From contig NZ_FMXT01000014.1 of NCBI RefSeq assembly GCF_900104335.1, forward strand, positions 1 to 58,110: a DNA stretch of 58,110 nt. Direction: 5' to 3'. Shown piece after piece: positions 26,467 to 33,872 of the stretch. How positions within the stretch are numbered: the stretch's first letter is position 1; each line of letters begins with the position of its first letter. The stretch is from Pseudobutyrivibrio sp. YE44 (GTDB lineage Bacteria > Bacillota > Clostridia > Lachnospirales > Lachnospiraceae). Made by a program: the position numbers and the translations under genes. A model generated the notes under the pieces. It was not told the origin of the DNA. It saw only the letters and a list, made by a program, of their open reading frames with translations, and searched no databases.

Positions 26467-27447
26467 ATGAGTGAAGAAAAGTACCTCCTTGAGGTAGAAC
26501 ATTTAAAGCAGTATTTCCCAATTAAAGAGGGATTTCATACAGTACCACTTAAGGCTGTAGATGATATTTCATTTGCAATTAAGCCAGGTGAGACACTTGG
26601 TCTTGTTGGTGAATCAGGATGTGGAAAGACAACAGTAGGTCGTACTCTCCTACGTCTCTATCAGCCAACAGCAGGTAGAATCGTTTTTGATGGTGACGTT
26701 CTTTTTGATAGCGAAAAGAAAATTGATGTAAATATGCACCCATACCGTAAGCAGATGCAGATGGTATTCCAGGATCCATATTCATCACTTGATCCAAGAA
26801 TGACAGTTGAGGATATCATTGGTGAACCTCTTGATGTTCATAAGCTTTATTCTTCAAAGGGTGAGCGTCGTGACAAGATTCTTTCCCTTATGGAAACAGT
26901 AGGACTTAATGCTGAGCATGCAATGCGTTATGCTCACGAGTTCTCAGGTGGACAGAGACAACGTATTGGTATTGCAAGAGCTCTTGCAGTAGATCCAAAG
27001 TTTATCGTTTGTGATGAGCCAGTATCTGCCCTTGATGTATCAATTCAGGCACAGGTAGTAAATATGTTTGAGGAGCTTCAGGAAAAGCTTGGAGTTGCAT
27101 ACTTATTTATCGCTCATGACTTACTTGTAGTACATCATATTTCAGACAGAATTGCCGTAATGTACTTAGGCCACATTATGGAAATTGCAGATGCTGATGA
27201 TTTAAATAATAATCCAGTACATCCATATACTCTCTCACTTCTTTCTGCAGTACCTATTCCAGATCCAGAGACTGCTAGAAAGAGCCAGAGAATCATCCTT
27301 GAGGGAGATGTTCCAAGCCCTCTTAAGATGCCAAGTGGATGTCCATTCAGAACAAGATGTAGATATGCAACAGAACAGTGTGCTAAGGAAATGCCACCTC
27401 TTACAGACAGAGGAAATGGTCATTTTGTAGCTTGCTGGGAAAAGTAG
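26467..27447 (+). CDS. oppF: Oligopeptide ABC transporter ATPase OppF
   Basis: This 326-residue ATPase has Walker [10 protein letters not shown]-loop [10 protein letters not shown], signature [12 protein letters not shown], Walker [13 protein letters not shown] and H-loop IAHD. The C-terminal OppF extension has a cysteine set [14 protein letters not shown]. The start is ATG 26467 (MSEEKYLL), 6 bases after AGGAGG at the end of oppD. A longer upstream reading would overlap oppD by 35 bases and has no ribosome site. One base separates it from the oppD stop. Confidence 0.95.
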   Translation: MSEEKYLLEVEHLKQYFPIKEGFHTVPLKAVDDISFAIKPGETLGLVGESGCGKTTVGRTLLRLYQPTAGRIVFDGDVLFDSEKKIDVNMHPYRKQMQMVFQDPYSSLDPRMTVEDIIGEPLDVHKLYSSKGERRDKILSLMETVGLNAEHAMRYAHEFSGGQRQRIGIARALAVDPKFIVCDEPVSALDVSIQAQVVNMFEELQEKLGVAYLFIAHDLLVVHHISDRIAVMYLGHIMEIADADDLNNNPVHPYTLSLLSAVPIPDPETARKSQRIILEGDVPSPLKMPSGCPFRTRCRYATEQCAKEMPPLTDRGNGHFVACWEK

Positions 27448-27513
27448 TTCCACAATTTTTTGATTTTGAGCCAAGGGGCTTAGAATAAATAAAAAAATAA
27501 GGAGAAAAAAAGA

Positions 27514-29250
27514 ATGAAAAAGAAACTTATCGCAGTTCTTCTTGTTGCTTCTATGGCAGCAAGCCTTGTAGCTTGTGGTAACAAAAACTCAGGATCTGCA
27601 TCTAATGGTTCAGCAGATAGCGCTCCTGCAGAAGCTACAGCAGTCAACACAGACACAACAACACTTAGAATCAACCTTGCATCAGAGCCAGATTACCTTG
27701 ATCCAGCTCTTAACTCATCAGTTGATGGTGCATGTCTTGCAGTTAACTCATTTGTAGGTCTTTACACTTATGATGAGAACAACGATTGCGTACCAGCTAT
27801 CGCTGATGGTGAGCCAGAGGTATCAGAGGATGGTCTTACTTACACAATCAAGCTTAAAGAGACAAAGTGGTCTAACGGTGATGCACTTACAGCTAATGAC
27901 TTTGTATATAGCTGGAATCGTGCTGTAGATGAAAAGACAGCAGCTGATTATGCTTACATGTTTGCTCCAATTGCAACAAACTCAGATGGAACACTTAAGA
28001 TTGAGGCAACAGATGATTACACACTTAAGGTAGAGCTTAACGCACCATGTGCATACTTCTACGATCTTCTTGCATTCCCAACATTTATGCCAGTATTCCA
28101 GGCAGATGTAGAGAAGGCTGATCCAGATGGAACACAGCCAGGTGCATGGGCACAGGAGCCAGGCTTCGTATCAAACGGTGCATTTACACTTAAAGAGTGG
28201 AAGCACAACGAGTCTATGGTTTATGAGAAGAACCCTAACTACTACAGAGCTGACGAAGTTAAGCTTGAGAAGCTAGAATTCATGCTTTCAGCAGATGATA
28301 CAGCTATCTACGCTGCATACAACTCAGGTGACATTGATTTCGCTGATACTGTACCAAACGACGAGATTCAGTCACTTCTTAACAGCCCAGAGTTCCACGT
28401 AATTGATACACTTGGAACATACTATGTTGGTTTCAATGTAAACTCAGATCTCTTCAAGGGTCTTACAGCTGATCAGGCTTGCAAGATGAGAAAGGCACTT
28501 TCACTTCTTATCGATAGACAGTACATCGTTGATACTGTAGGTCAGACAGGTCAGGTACCAGCTGATACATTCATTCCAGACGGAATGGCTGATGGTAATG
28601 GTGGAATCTTCGAAGCAGATGATTTCGGATACTATGATGCAACAACAACAGGTGCAGGTAATGTAGAAGAGGCTAAGGGTCTTCTTGAAGAGTGCGGATA
28701 TTCATTCGAGTCAGACGGAAACGGCGGATACAAGATTAGCCCAGCACTTGAAGTTACATACATGACAAACTCAGGTACAGGTCACGAAGCAATTGCACAG
28801 TGCATCCAGCAGGATTGGGGCATTGTAGGTATCGATGTTAAGATTGAAACAGAAGACTGGAACGTATTCCTTGAGGATAGAAAAGCTGGTAAGTTTGATA
28901 TCGCTCGTGAGGGATGGATTGCAGACTTTAACGATCCTATCAACATGCTTGAAATGTGGTTATCAACAGGTGGTAACAACGACATGCAGCTTGGTAAGGA
29001 TACAAGCAACTCTTCTGCTCCTTCATGGAAGGAATACGATGAGCACATTCAGAAGATTTATGCTACAACAGACTTTGCAGAGCGTGTAAAGCTTATGCGT
29101 GAGGCAGAGGATATGCTTATGGAGACAAGTGCAGTAGTACCTATCTACTTCTACAACGATATCTATCTCCAGAAGACAAATGTAGATGGTATTTATACAT
29201 CTAAGAACCAGAACAAGTACTTTATGTTTGCAGAGAAGACAGCTGAGTAA
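27514..29250 (+). CDS. oppA: Oligopeptide-binding lipoprotein OppA
   Basis: This 578-residue SBP family 5 protein captures peptides outside the cell and delivers them to OppBC. A lipoprotein signal peptide of 20 residues ends in the lipobox SLVAC with Cys21 as the lipid anchor. A Ser/Asn/Ala-rich linker (about 22-45) follows. The mature domain opens with the family pattern LRINLASEPDYLDPA and has WSNGDALTANDFVYSWNR near residue 125. Synonymous codon choice looks strongly biased, as expected for an abundant protein. Unlike many opp operons it is last. A weak inverted repeat in the 66-base oppF-oppA gap might allow separate expression levels. Confidence 0.95.
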   Translation: MKKKLIAVLLVASMAASLVACGNKNSGSASNGSADSAPAEATAVNTDTTTLRINLASEPDYLDPALNSSVDGACLAVNSFVGLYTYDENNDCVPAIADGEPEVSEDGLTYTIKLKETKWSNGDALTANDFVYSWNRAVDEKTAADYAYMFAPIATNSDGTLKIEATDDYTLKVELNAPCAYFYDLLAFPTFMPVFQADVEKADPDGTQPGAWAQEPGFVSNGAFTLKEWKHNESMVYEKNPNYYRADEVKLEKLEFMLSADDTAIYAAYNSGDIDFADTVPNDEIQSLLNSPEFHVIDTLGTYYVGFNVNSDLFKGLTADQACKMRKALSLLIDRQYIVDTVGQTGQVPADTFIPDGMADGNGGIFEADDFGYYDATTTGAGNVEEAKGLLEECGYSFESDGNGGYKISPALEVTYMTNSGTGHEAIAQCIQQDWGIVGIDVKIETEDWNVFLEDRKAGKFDIAREGWIADFNDPINMLEMWLSTGGNNDMQLGKDTSNSSAPSWKEYDEHIQKIYATTDFAERVKLMREAEDMLMETSAVVPIYFYNDIYLQKTNVDGIYTSKNQNKYFMFAEKTAE

Positions 29251-29287
29251 TTTCCATTAATCAGAGATAATTTCATGCAAATTTTAT

Positions 29288-29324
29288 GGAGGTGTTCTGC
29301 TCAGAACACCTCCTAAATTTTTCT
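29288..29324 (+). terminator. Terminator after oppA
   Basis: GGAGGTGTTCTG (29288-29299) and its exact complement (29302-29313) form a 12-base inverted repeat, followed by TAAATTTTTCTT. A strong Rho-independent terminator for the opp operon. Confidence 0.9.
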
Positions 29325-29346
29325 TAGAAAAAAAGGTATTTTTTTG

Positions 29347-29375
29347 TTGACAACAGCCCTATACTCCTGTAGAAT
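29347..29375 (+). promoter_or_regulatory. Sigma-A promoter of the tRNA-Ser/tRNA-Cys unit
   Basis: TTGACA (29347-29352), a 17-base spacer and TAGAAT (29370-29375). The -35 is perfect and the -10 has one change. Transcription would start about 35 bases before tRNA-Ser. Confidence 0.85.
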
Positions 29376-29417
29376 AACACTTGCGTCGAAACAAAATAAG
29401 TAATAAACCTACAACTT

Positions 29418-29505
29418 GGAGAAGTACTCAAGAGGCCGAAGAGGCGCCCCTGCTAAGGGTGTAGGTCGGGCAACCGGCGCGAGGGTTCAAATCCCTCCTT
29501 CTCCG
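29418..29505 (+). tRNA. tRNA-Ser (anticodon GCT), 88 nt
   Basis: Acceptor GGAGAAG pairs with CTTCTCC, discriminator G. The anticodon loop CTGCTAA reads AGC/AGT codons. The long variable arm (GTGTAGGTCGGGCAACCGGC region) is typical of tRNA-Ser. The T loop is TTCAAAT. No CCA is encoded. Confidence 0.96.
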
Positions 29506-29530
29506 TTTTACTTTTTTATAATTTGAATAT

Positions 29531-29601
29531 GGTGCCATAGCCAAGTGGTAAGGCATGGGACTGCAACTCCCTGATCGTTGGTTCAAATCCGACTGGCACC
29601 T
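29531..29601 (+). tRNA. tRNA-Cys (anticodon GCA), 71 nt
   Basis: Acceptor GGTGCCA pairs with TGGCACC, and the discriminator is T, the identity base for cysteine. The anticodon loop is CTGCAAC. It lies 25 bases after tRNA-Ser and shares its promoter. Confidence 0.96.
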
Positions 29602-29610
29602 CTTAAATAT

Positions 29611-29645
29611 CCCTCGACCCTAGTAATGGGGGCGAGGGATTTTTG
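29611..29645 (+). terminator. Terminator after tRNA-Cys
   Basis: CCCTCGACCC pairs with the GGG...CGAGGG downstream and is followed by ATTTTT. It closes the tRNA unit 56 bases before tyrS, so tyrS needs its own promoter; none is clear. I see no T-box element ahead of tyrS. Confidence 0.85.
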
Positions 29646-29700
29646 CATAATAGGATTTATTACTAACTATCAAAATAATGTGAGAAAGGAGAAATTTGCA

Positions 29701-30921
29701 ATGACAATTTACGACGAGTTAGTAGAGCGTGGCCTCATTGCTCAGGTAACAAATGAGGAAGAAATCAAAAAATTAATAAACGAGGGCAAGGCAACTTTCT
29801 ATATCGGCTTCGATTGTACTGCAGATAGCCTTACAGCTGGTCATTTTATGGCTCTCACATTAATGAAGAGATTACAAATGGCTGGAAACAAGCCAATCGC
29901 CCTTATTGGTGGCGGTACAACCATGATTGGTGATCCATCAGGTCGTACAGATATGAGAAAGATGCTTACTAGAGAGGACATTGACCACAATGCAGAGTGC
30001 TTTAAGCGCCAGATGGAAAGATTCATCGATTTTTCAGATGATAAGGCTCTTATGGTTAACAATGCTGATTGGTTACTTGACCTTAACTATGTAGACCTTC
30101 TTAGAGAAGTTGGTGCATGTTTTTCAGTTAACAACATGCTTCGTGCAGAGTGCTACAAGCAGCGTATGGAAAAGGGTCTTTCTTTCCTTGAGTTCAACTA
30201 CATGATTATGCAGTCTTATGACTTCTATTACATGTTCCAGAAATACAACTGTAACCTTGAGTTCGGTGGTGATGACCAGTGGTCTAACATGCTTGGTGGT
30301 ACAGAGCTTATCAGACGTAAGCTTGGTAAGGATGCTCACGCTATGACTATTACTCTTCTTACAGATTCACAGGGTAAGAAGATGGGTAAGACAGCAGGAA
30401 ATGCTGTATGGCTTGATGCCAACAAGACAACACCATTCGAGTTCTACCAGTACTGGAGAAATGTTGGAGATGCAGATGTTCTTAAGTGCATCCGTATGCT
30501 TACATTCCTTCCTATTGAGCAGATTAAGGAAATGGATAGCTGGGAAGGTGCTCAGCTTAATGAAGCAAAGGATATCCTCGCATATGAGCTTACACAGATG
30601 GTTCATGGTACAGAGGAAGCTGATAAGGCTCGTGAAGCATCAAAGGCTCTTTTTGCAGGAGGAGCAAATTCTGAGAACGTACCATGCCACACTCTTTCAG
30701 ATGAAGATTTCAGAGATGGCAAGGTAGATATCCTTCAGGTATTGGTTTCATCTGGTCTTACAGCTAGCCGTGCAGAGGCAAGACGTGCTGTACAGCAGGG
30801 TGGCGTTTCAGTAAATGGTGAAAAGGTTTCAGATCCATTTACAGCTTATGAAAAGTCAGCTTTTGCTGAGGAATTCCTTCTTAAGAAGGGTAAAAAGTCT
30901 TTCTGCAAGATTGAAGCATAA
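29701..30921 (+). CDS. tyrS: Tyrosyl-tRNA synthetase
   Basis: This 406-residue class I synthetase charges tRNA-Tyr. The N-terminal catalytic part has YIGFDCTADSLTAGHFMAL (about residues 32-50; the HIGH-like motif is TAGH) and the KMSKS-like KMGKT (about 228-232). A C-terminal S4 RNA-binding domain (LVSSGLTASRAEARRAVQQG region) is present. The start is ATG 29701, 9 bases after AAAGGAG; an upstream in-frame extension would read through the tRNA-Cys terminator and is rejected. It ends at a clear terminator. Confidence 0.96.
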   Translation: MTIYDELVERGLIAQVTNEEEIKKLINEGKATFYIGFDCTADSLTAGHFMALTLMKRLQMAGNKPIALIGGGTTMIGDPSGRTDMRKMLTREDIDHNAECFKRQMERFIDFSDDKALMVNNADWLLDLNYVDLLREVGACFSVNNMLRAECYKQRMEKGLSFLEFNYMIMQSYDFYYMFQKYNCNLEFGGDDQWSNMLGGTELIRRKLGKDAHAMTITLLTDSQGKKMGKTAGNAVWLDANKTTPFEFYQYWRNVGDADVLKCIRMLTFLPIEQIKEMDSWEGAQLNEAKDILAYELTQMVHGTEEADKAREASKALFAGGANSENVPCHTLSDEDFRDGKVDILQVLVSSGLTASRAEARRAVQQGGVSVNGEKVSDPFTAYEKSAFAEEFLLKKGKKSFCKIEA

Positions 30922-30970
30922 CAGAATTTAGAAATCTTAATATAAAATAGACACATAAAATGTGTATACT

Positions 30971-31001
30971 AGTGCCAAAGTTTAAAGCTTTGGCACTTTT
31001 T
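30971..31001 (+). terminator. Terminator after tyrS
   Basis: AGTGCCAAAG (30971-30980) pairs exactly with CTTTGGCACT (30988-30997), loop of 7, then TTTTTAC. A standard intrinsic terminator. Confidence 0.9.
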
Positions 31002-31019
31002 ACGTATATGGAGGCAAAT

Positions 31020-31592
31020 ATGGAAGCTATAATAGAAAGCTCACGAGTGTTTTATTTTGATTGGGAATTAAATCTTTTACACTGGTTTCAAAGTATACAT
31101 AATGATTTTTTGGATTTCATCGTTCCCCAAATAACATTCCTTGGAAATGCTGGATGGTTTTGGATAGTAATTACTATCCTATTAATTGTTTTACCTTTAA
31201 ATAGAAAGCTAGGATTTCAAGCTGCCATTTCAATTATACTAACAGTATTAGTATGTAATGTTATTCTTAAACCAATGGTAATGCGATGTCGTCCATGCTG
31301 GTTGGAACAAGATGTGCAGATGCTTGTAAAGGTACCACATGATTTTTCATTTCCATCAGGCCATTCAAATATTAGCTTTGCTGTAGCAACAGCAATATTT
31401 ACAAGAAACAAGAAGTTTGGCATACCAGCCATAATTCTTGCGGGATGTATAGCCATAAGTCGATTATATGTGTTTGTTCATTGGCCAACAGACGTTATAG
31501 TTGGAACTTTAATAGGTGTATCTGGTGGAATAGTCAGCTATTTTATAATCAACGCTTTGTATACAAAGTTTGGAAGGAAAGTTGACATATAA
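31020..31592 (+). CDS. PAP2-family membrane phosphatase (undecaprenyl-diphosphatase-like)
   Basis: This 190-residue membrane protein has five to six predicted segments and the three type 2 phosphatidic acid phosphatase motifs: KPMVMRCRP, PSGHSN, and SRLYVFVHWPTD with the catalytic His/Asp pair. Members hydrolyse lipid phosphates such as undecaprenyl diphosphate or phosphatidylglycerol phosphate. The substrate cannot be assigned here. I chose ATG 31020 because GGAGG precedes it and an earlier in-frame ATG at 30960 lies inside the tyrS terminator. The next unit starts with the Mn2+ riboswitch. Confidence 0.9.
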   Translation: MEAIIESSRVFYFDWELNLLHWFQSIHNDFLDFIVPQITFLGNAGWFWIVITILLIVLPLNRKLGFQAAISIILTVLVCNVILKPMVMRCRPCWLEQDVQMLVKVPHDFSFPSGHSNISFAVATAIFTRNKKFGIPAIILAGCIAISRLYVFVHWPTDVIVGTLIGVSGGIVSYFIINALYTKFGRKVDI

Positions 31593-31617
31593 TAAATAAT
31601 CTAGTAAATTGATTACA

Positions 31618-31709
31618 TCTTCGTGAGGGAGTAGCAAGCGTGTATACGTTGTTTGTCAACAGACTCGGTGATTAAACCTGGCAAACATTAAATAGTGAGA
31701 CTCACGTGC
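31618..31709 (+). promoter_or_regulatory. yybP-ykoY (Mn2+) riboswitch aptamer
   Basis: The leader of mntP carries the class landmarks GGGAGTAGC (about 31627-31635) and GTCAACAGACTCGGTG...AAACCTGGC. The closing stem P1 is CGTGAG (31622-31627) with CTCACG (31701-31706). This RNA class senses Mn2+, and mntP is one of its classic targets. The 3' strand of P1 overlaps the 5' arm of the downstream terminator, so aptamer and terminator are mutually exclusive. This predicts that Mn2+ binding turns expression on. Confidence 0.87.
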
Positions 31710-31746
31710 ATTGATTCTATAAGTGAATCTTGCACGTGGGTTTTTT
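31703..31746 (+). terminator. Riboswitch-controlled terminator before mntP
   Basis: CACGTGCA-T-TGATTC pairs with GAATC-T-TGCACGTG around a short loop and is followed by GGTTTTTT. Its 5' arm uses bases 31703-31706 of aptamer stem P1. Confidence 0.88.
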
Positions 31747-31822
31747 ATTATATATACGTAATTTTCTGGCAGAATTACTACTCTTCTCTCTTGTTCCAAT
31801 CAAATGTATAAGGAGTTACCAA

Positions 31823-32413
31823 ATGAGTAATCTTGATATTTTTCTTCTAGGAATAGGTCTTTCTATGGATGCTTTCGCAGTTGCAATATGTAAAGGATTG
31901 GCGATGAGAAAGGTAAACAAAAGACAAATGTTTGTCATTGCCTTATTCTTTGGAGGATTTCAAGCATTAATGCCTTTGATAGGATGGGCGCTTGGAACAA
32001 CCTTCGCAAAGAAAATAGTTGCTTTTGACCACTGGATTGCATTTATTCTTCTGTTATATGTCGGAGGAAAAATGATTGTGGATGCAATTAGAGAGTGGAA
32101 AGAAAAAGATGTGGTTGAAGAAATGGATCCACCTCTTGATTATAAAGAGCTTACTCTTCTAGCAATTGCCACTAGCATTGATGCATTAGCTTGTGGAGTA
32201 ACCTTTTCATTCTACGAAAATTTTAATATTATTAAAGCAATAACAATAATTGGAGTTACAACCTTTGTTATATCTTCAGGTGGTGTTTATGTGGGTAACA
32301 TCTTTGGAGATAAATTTAAGGCTAAGGCACAATTGGCAGGAGGAATTATTCTTGTATTCCTCGGAGTAAAGATACTTCTTGAACATACTATGGGAATATC
32401 TTTTGGATTTTAG
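31823..32413 (+). CDS. mntP: Manganese efflux pump MntP
   Basis: This 196-residue membrane protein has six predicted segments in two inverted repeats. Each repeat carries the family's conserved acidic motif: LSMDAFAVAICKG near the N-terminus and TSIDALACGVTFSF in the middle. MntP exports excess Mn2+. The start is ATG 31823 with AGGAG 7 bases upstream; a longer reading from 31730 begins within the riboswitch terminator and is rejected. The Mn2+ riboswitch directly upstream strongly supports both function and regulation. Confidence 0.95.
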   Translation: MSNLDIFLLGIGLSMDAFAVAICKGLAMRKVNKRQMFVIALFFGGFQALMPLIGWALGTTFAKKIVAFDHWIAFILLLYVGGKMIVDAIREWKEKDVVEEMDPPLDYKELTLLAIATSIDALACGVTFSFYENFNIIKAITIIGVTTFVISSGGVYVGNIFGDKFKAKAQLAGGIILVFLGVKILLEHTMGISFGF

Positions 32414-32422
32414 GAGGTCGTG

Positions 32423-33412
32423 ATGACAGCATTTTTTCAAACAATACCAGGAGCATTAATTTTACTTGTAGCAGGCTTTATATTTCTTATTAAGGGAGCA
32501 GATTTCTTTGTAGAGGGCGCATCAGCTGTAGCAAAGAAGCTTCATGTACCAGCACTCGTTATTGGAATGACTATTGTGGCTATGGGTACTTCTCTCCCAG
32601 AACTTTCTGTATCAGTTACAGCTTCTATGGCAGGAAGTAATCAGCTTGCCATCGGAAATGTAGTTGGATCAAATATTTTCAACCTTATGGTTGTTTTAGG
32701 AAGCTGTGCTCTCTTCTCTGTTTTAGAGGTTGGTGAAGATACTATCAAGAAGGATTTTCCTTTTTCTATGATATGCACAGTTGCCCTTGTAGGTATGGGA
32801 TTATTAGGAAAAGAGCTTGGACATATTGATGGAGGAATTCTTCTAGTAGCCTTTGTGATTTTCCTTTTATCAATGCTTTCTGCAGCAAAGAAATCTAGAA
32901 AAGAAGCAGCTCACGAAGCTGAGGTTGATGTTGAAAAGGAAATTGTAAATATTCCTACTTGGTTATGCATTATCTATATTATCGGTGGTGCTGTAGCAAT
33001 TAAGTTTGGTGGTGACTGGGTTGTAGATTCTTGTACTACTCTCGCACTTAAATTTGGTATGTCTGAGACATTAGTAGGTCTTACAATTGTAGCACTTGGA
33101 ACATCCCTTCCAGAGTTGGTTACATCAGTTGTTGCAGCTAAAAAGAACGAGCTTGATATGGCAATTGGAAATGTTGTTGGATCAAATATATTTAATATCT
33201 TACTAATACTTGGTGCAGCAGCTGCTATCTCGCCAATACCATTTAAAACTGTAAACGCTATTGATGCGTTAATTCTTCTTGCATTCTCAGTAATAGTATG
33301 GCTTATGTGTTTTGTTAAGAAGAATCTTGGTAGATTACAGGGTGTAATTATGCTTGCCCTTTATGTAGGATATTTAGCTTATATAATTATTCGAGATGGA
33401 GGCATTGCTTAA
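32423..33412 (+). CDS. Calcium/sodium antiporter, CaCA family (YrbG-like)
   Basis: This 329-residue membrane protein has about ten predicted segments. The two alpha repeats are clear: GTSLPELSVSV with AIGNVVGSNIFNL, and GTSLPELVTSV with AIGNVVGSNIFNI. The Glu and Asn residues form the cation site. A cytoplasmic charged loop (KKSRKEAAHEAEVDVEKE) separates the halves. ATG 32423 is preferred over GTG 32420 because it is better spaced from AGGAGG. It lies just after mntP, so it may be co-expressed under the Mn2+ switch. The ion (Ca2+, Na+, possibly Mn2+) cannot be told from sequence. Confidence 0.92.
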   Translation: MTAFFQTIPGALILLVAGFIFLIKGADFFVEGASAVAKKLHVPALVIGMTIVAMGTSLPELSVSVTASMAGSNQLAIGNVVGSNIFNLMVVLGSCALFSVLEVGEDTIKKDFPFSMICTVALVGMGLLGKELGHIDGGILLVAFVIFLLSMLSAAKKSRKEAAHEAEVDVEKEIVNIPTWLCIIYIIGGAVAIKFGGDWVVDSCTTLALKFGMSETLVGLTIVALGTSLPELVTSVVAAKKNELDMAIGNVVGSNIFNILLILGAAAAISPIPFKTVNAIDALILLAFSVIVWLMCFVKKNLGRLQGVIMLALYVGYLAYIIIRDGGIA

Positions 33413-33501
33413 CTATCTCAAATAGTGGTAAAAAGTCAACTATTATGATAAAATCATAGGGTTTAAAGAGTAAGTTTTATATGGGATAAAGGGGGTCGAG
33501 T

Positions 33502-33861
33502 ATGGGATTTTTAGACGAAATATCAGACGGTATAGTTAACACAACAAAAGATCTTGGAAAGATGGCCCAAAATGCCGGGGATTTAACAAAGCTTCAGTAT
33601 GATAAAAAGGTTAAGCAAGCTGAGTTAACAAAGCTTTATGAAAAGCTAGGCAAAAAATACTACGAAGAAAATAAGGATGCAGATGATGAAAGCATCAAAG
33701 AAATTACAGCTGTTATCCTTAGAATAAAAGAAATCTCCGATGAGATAATGCAGAAAAAGGGAGGAAAGCCATGTCCAAAGTGCGGTGCACTTGTAAAGGA
33801 TGGTTCTAGATTCTGCAGCACCTGCGGAGAAAAAATAGATGATATTTTTGAAGAAGAGTAG
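33502..33861 (+). CDS. Small zinc-ribbon protein with coiled-coil N-terminus
   Basis: This 119-residue protein starts MGFLDEISDGIVNTTKDLGK, followed by a charged helical part (about residues 20-85). A C-terminal zinc ribbon CPKCGALVKDGSRFCSTCG (about 92-110) follows. No membrane segment is present. Proteins of this build are common in Firmicutes without an assigned role. The ribosome site is GGGGG before ATG. It is 11 bases upstream of metG and probably shares its transcript. Confidence 0.82.
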   Translation: MGFLDEISDGIVNTTKDLGKMAQNAGDLTKLQYDKKVKQAELTKLYEKLGKKYYEENKDADDESIKEITAVILRIKEISDEIMQKKGGKPCPKCGALVKDGSRFCSTCGEKIDDIFEEE

Positions 33862-33872
33862 GAGTTTTAGAA

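Noticed and set aside
29578-29700. N-terminal extension of TyrS
   Set aside because: It reads through tRNA-Cys and its terminator; ATG 29701 has a good ribosome site and fits the family start.
29601-29700. T-box leader for tyrS
   Set aside because: The only structure is the terminator directly after tRNA-Cys; the conserved T-box motif and specifier loop are absent and the gap is too short.
31730-31822. N-terminal extension of MntP
   Set aside because: The codons come from the riboswitch terminator; the family start and AGGAG support ATG 31823.
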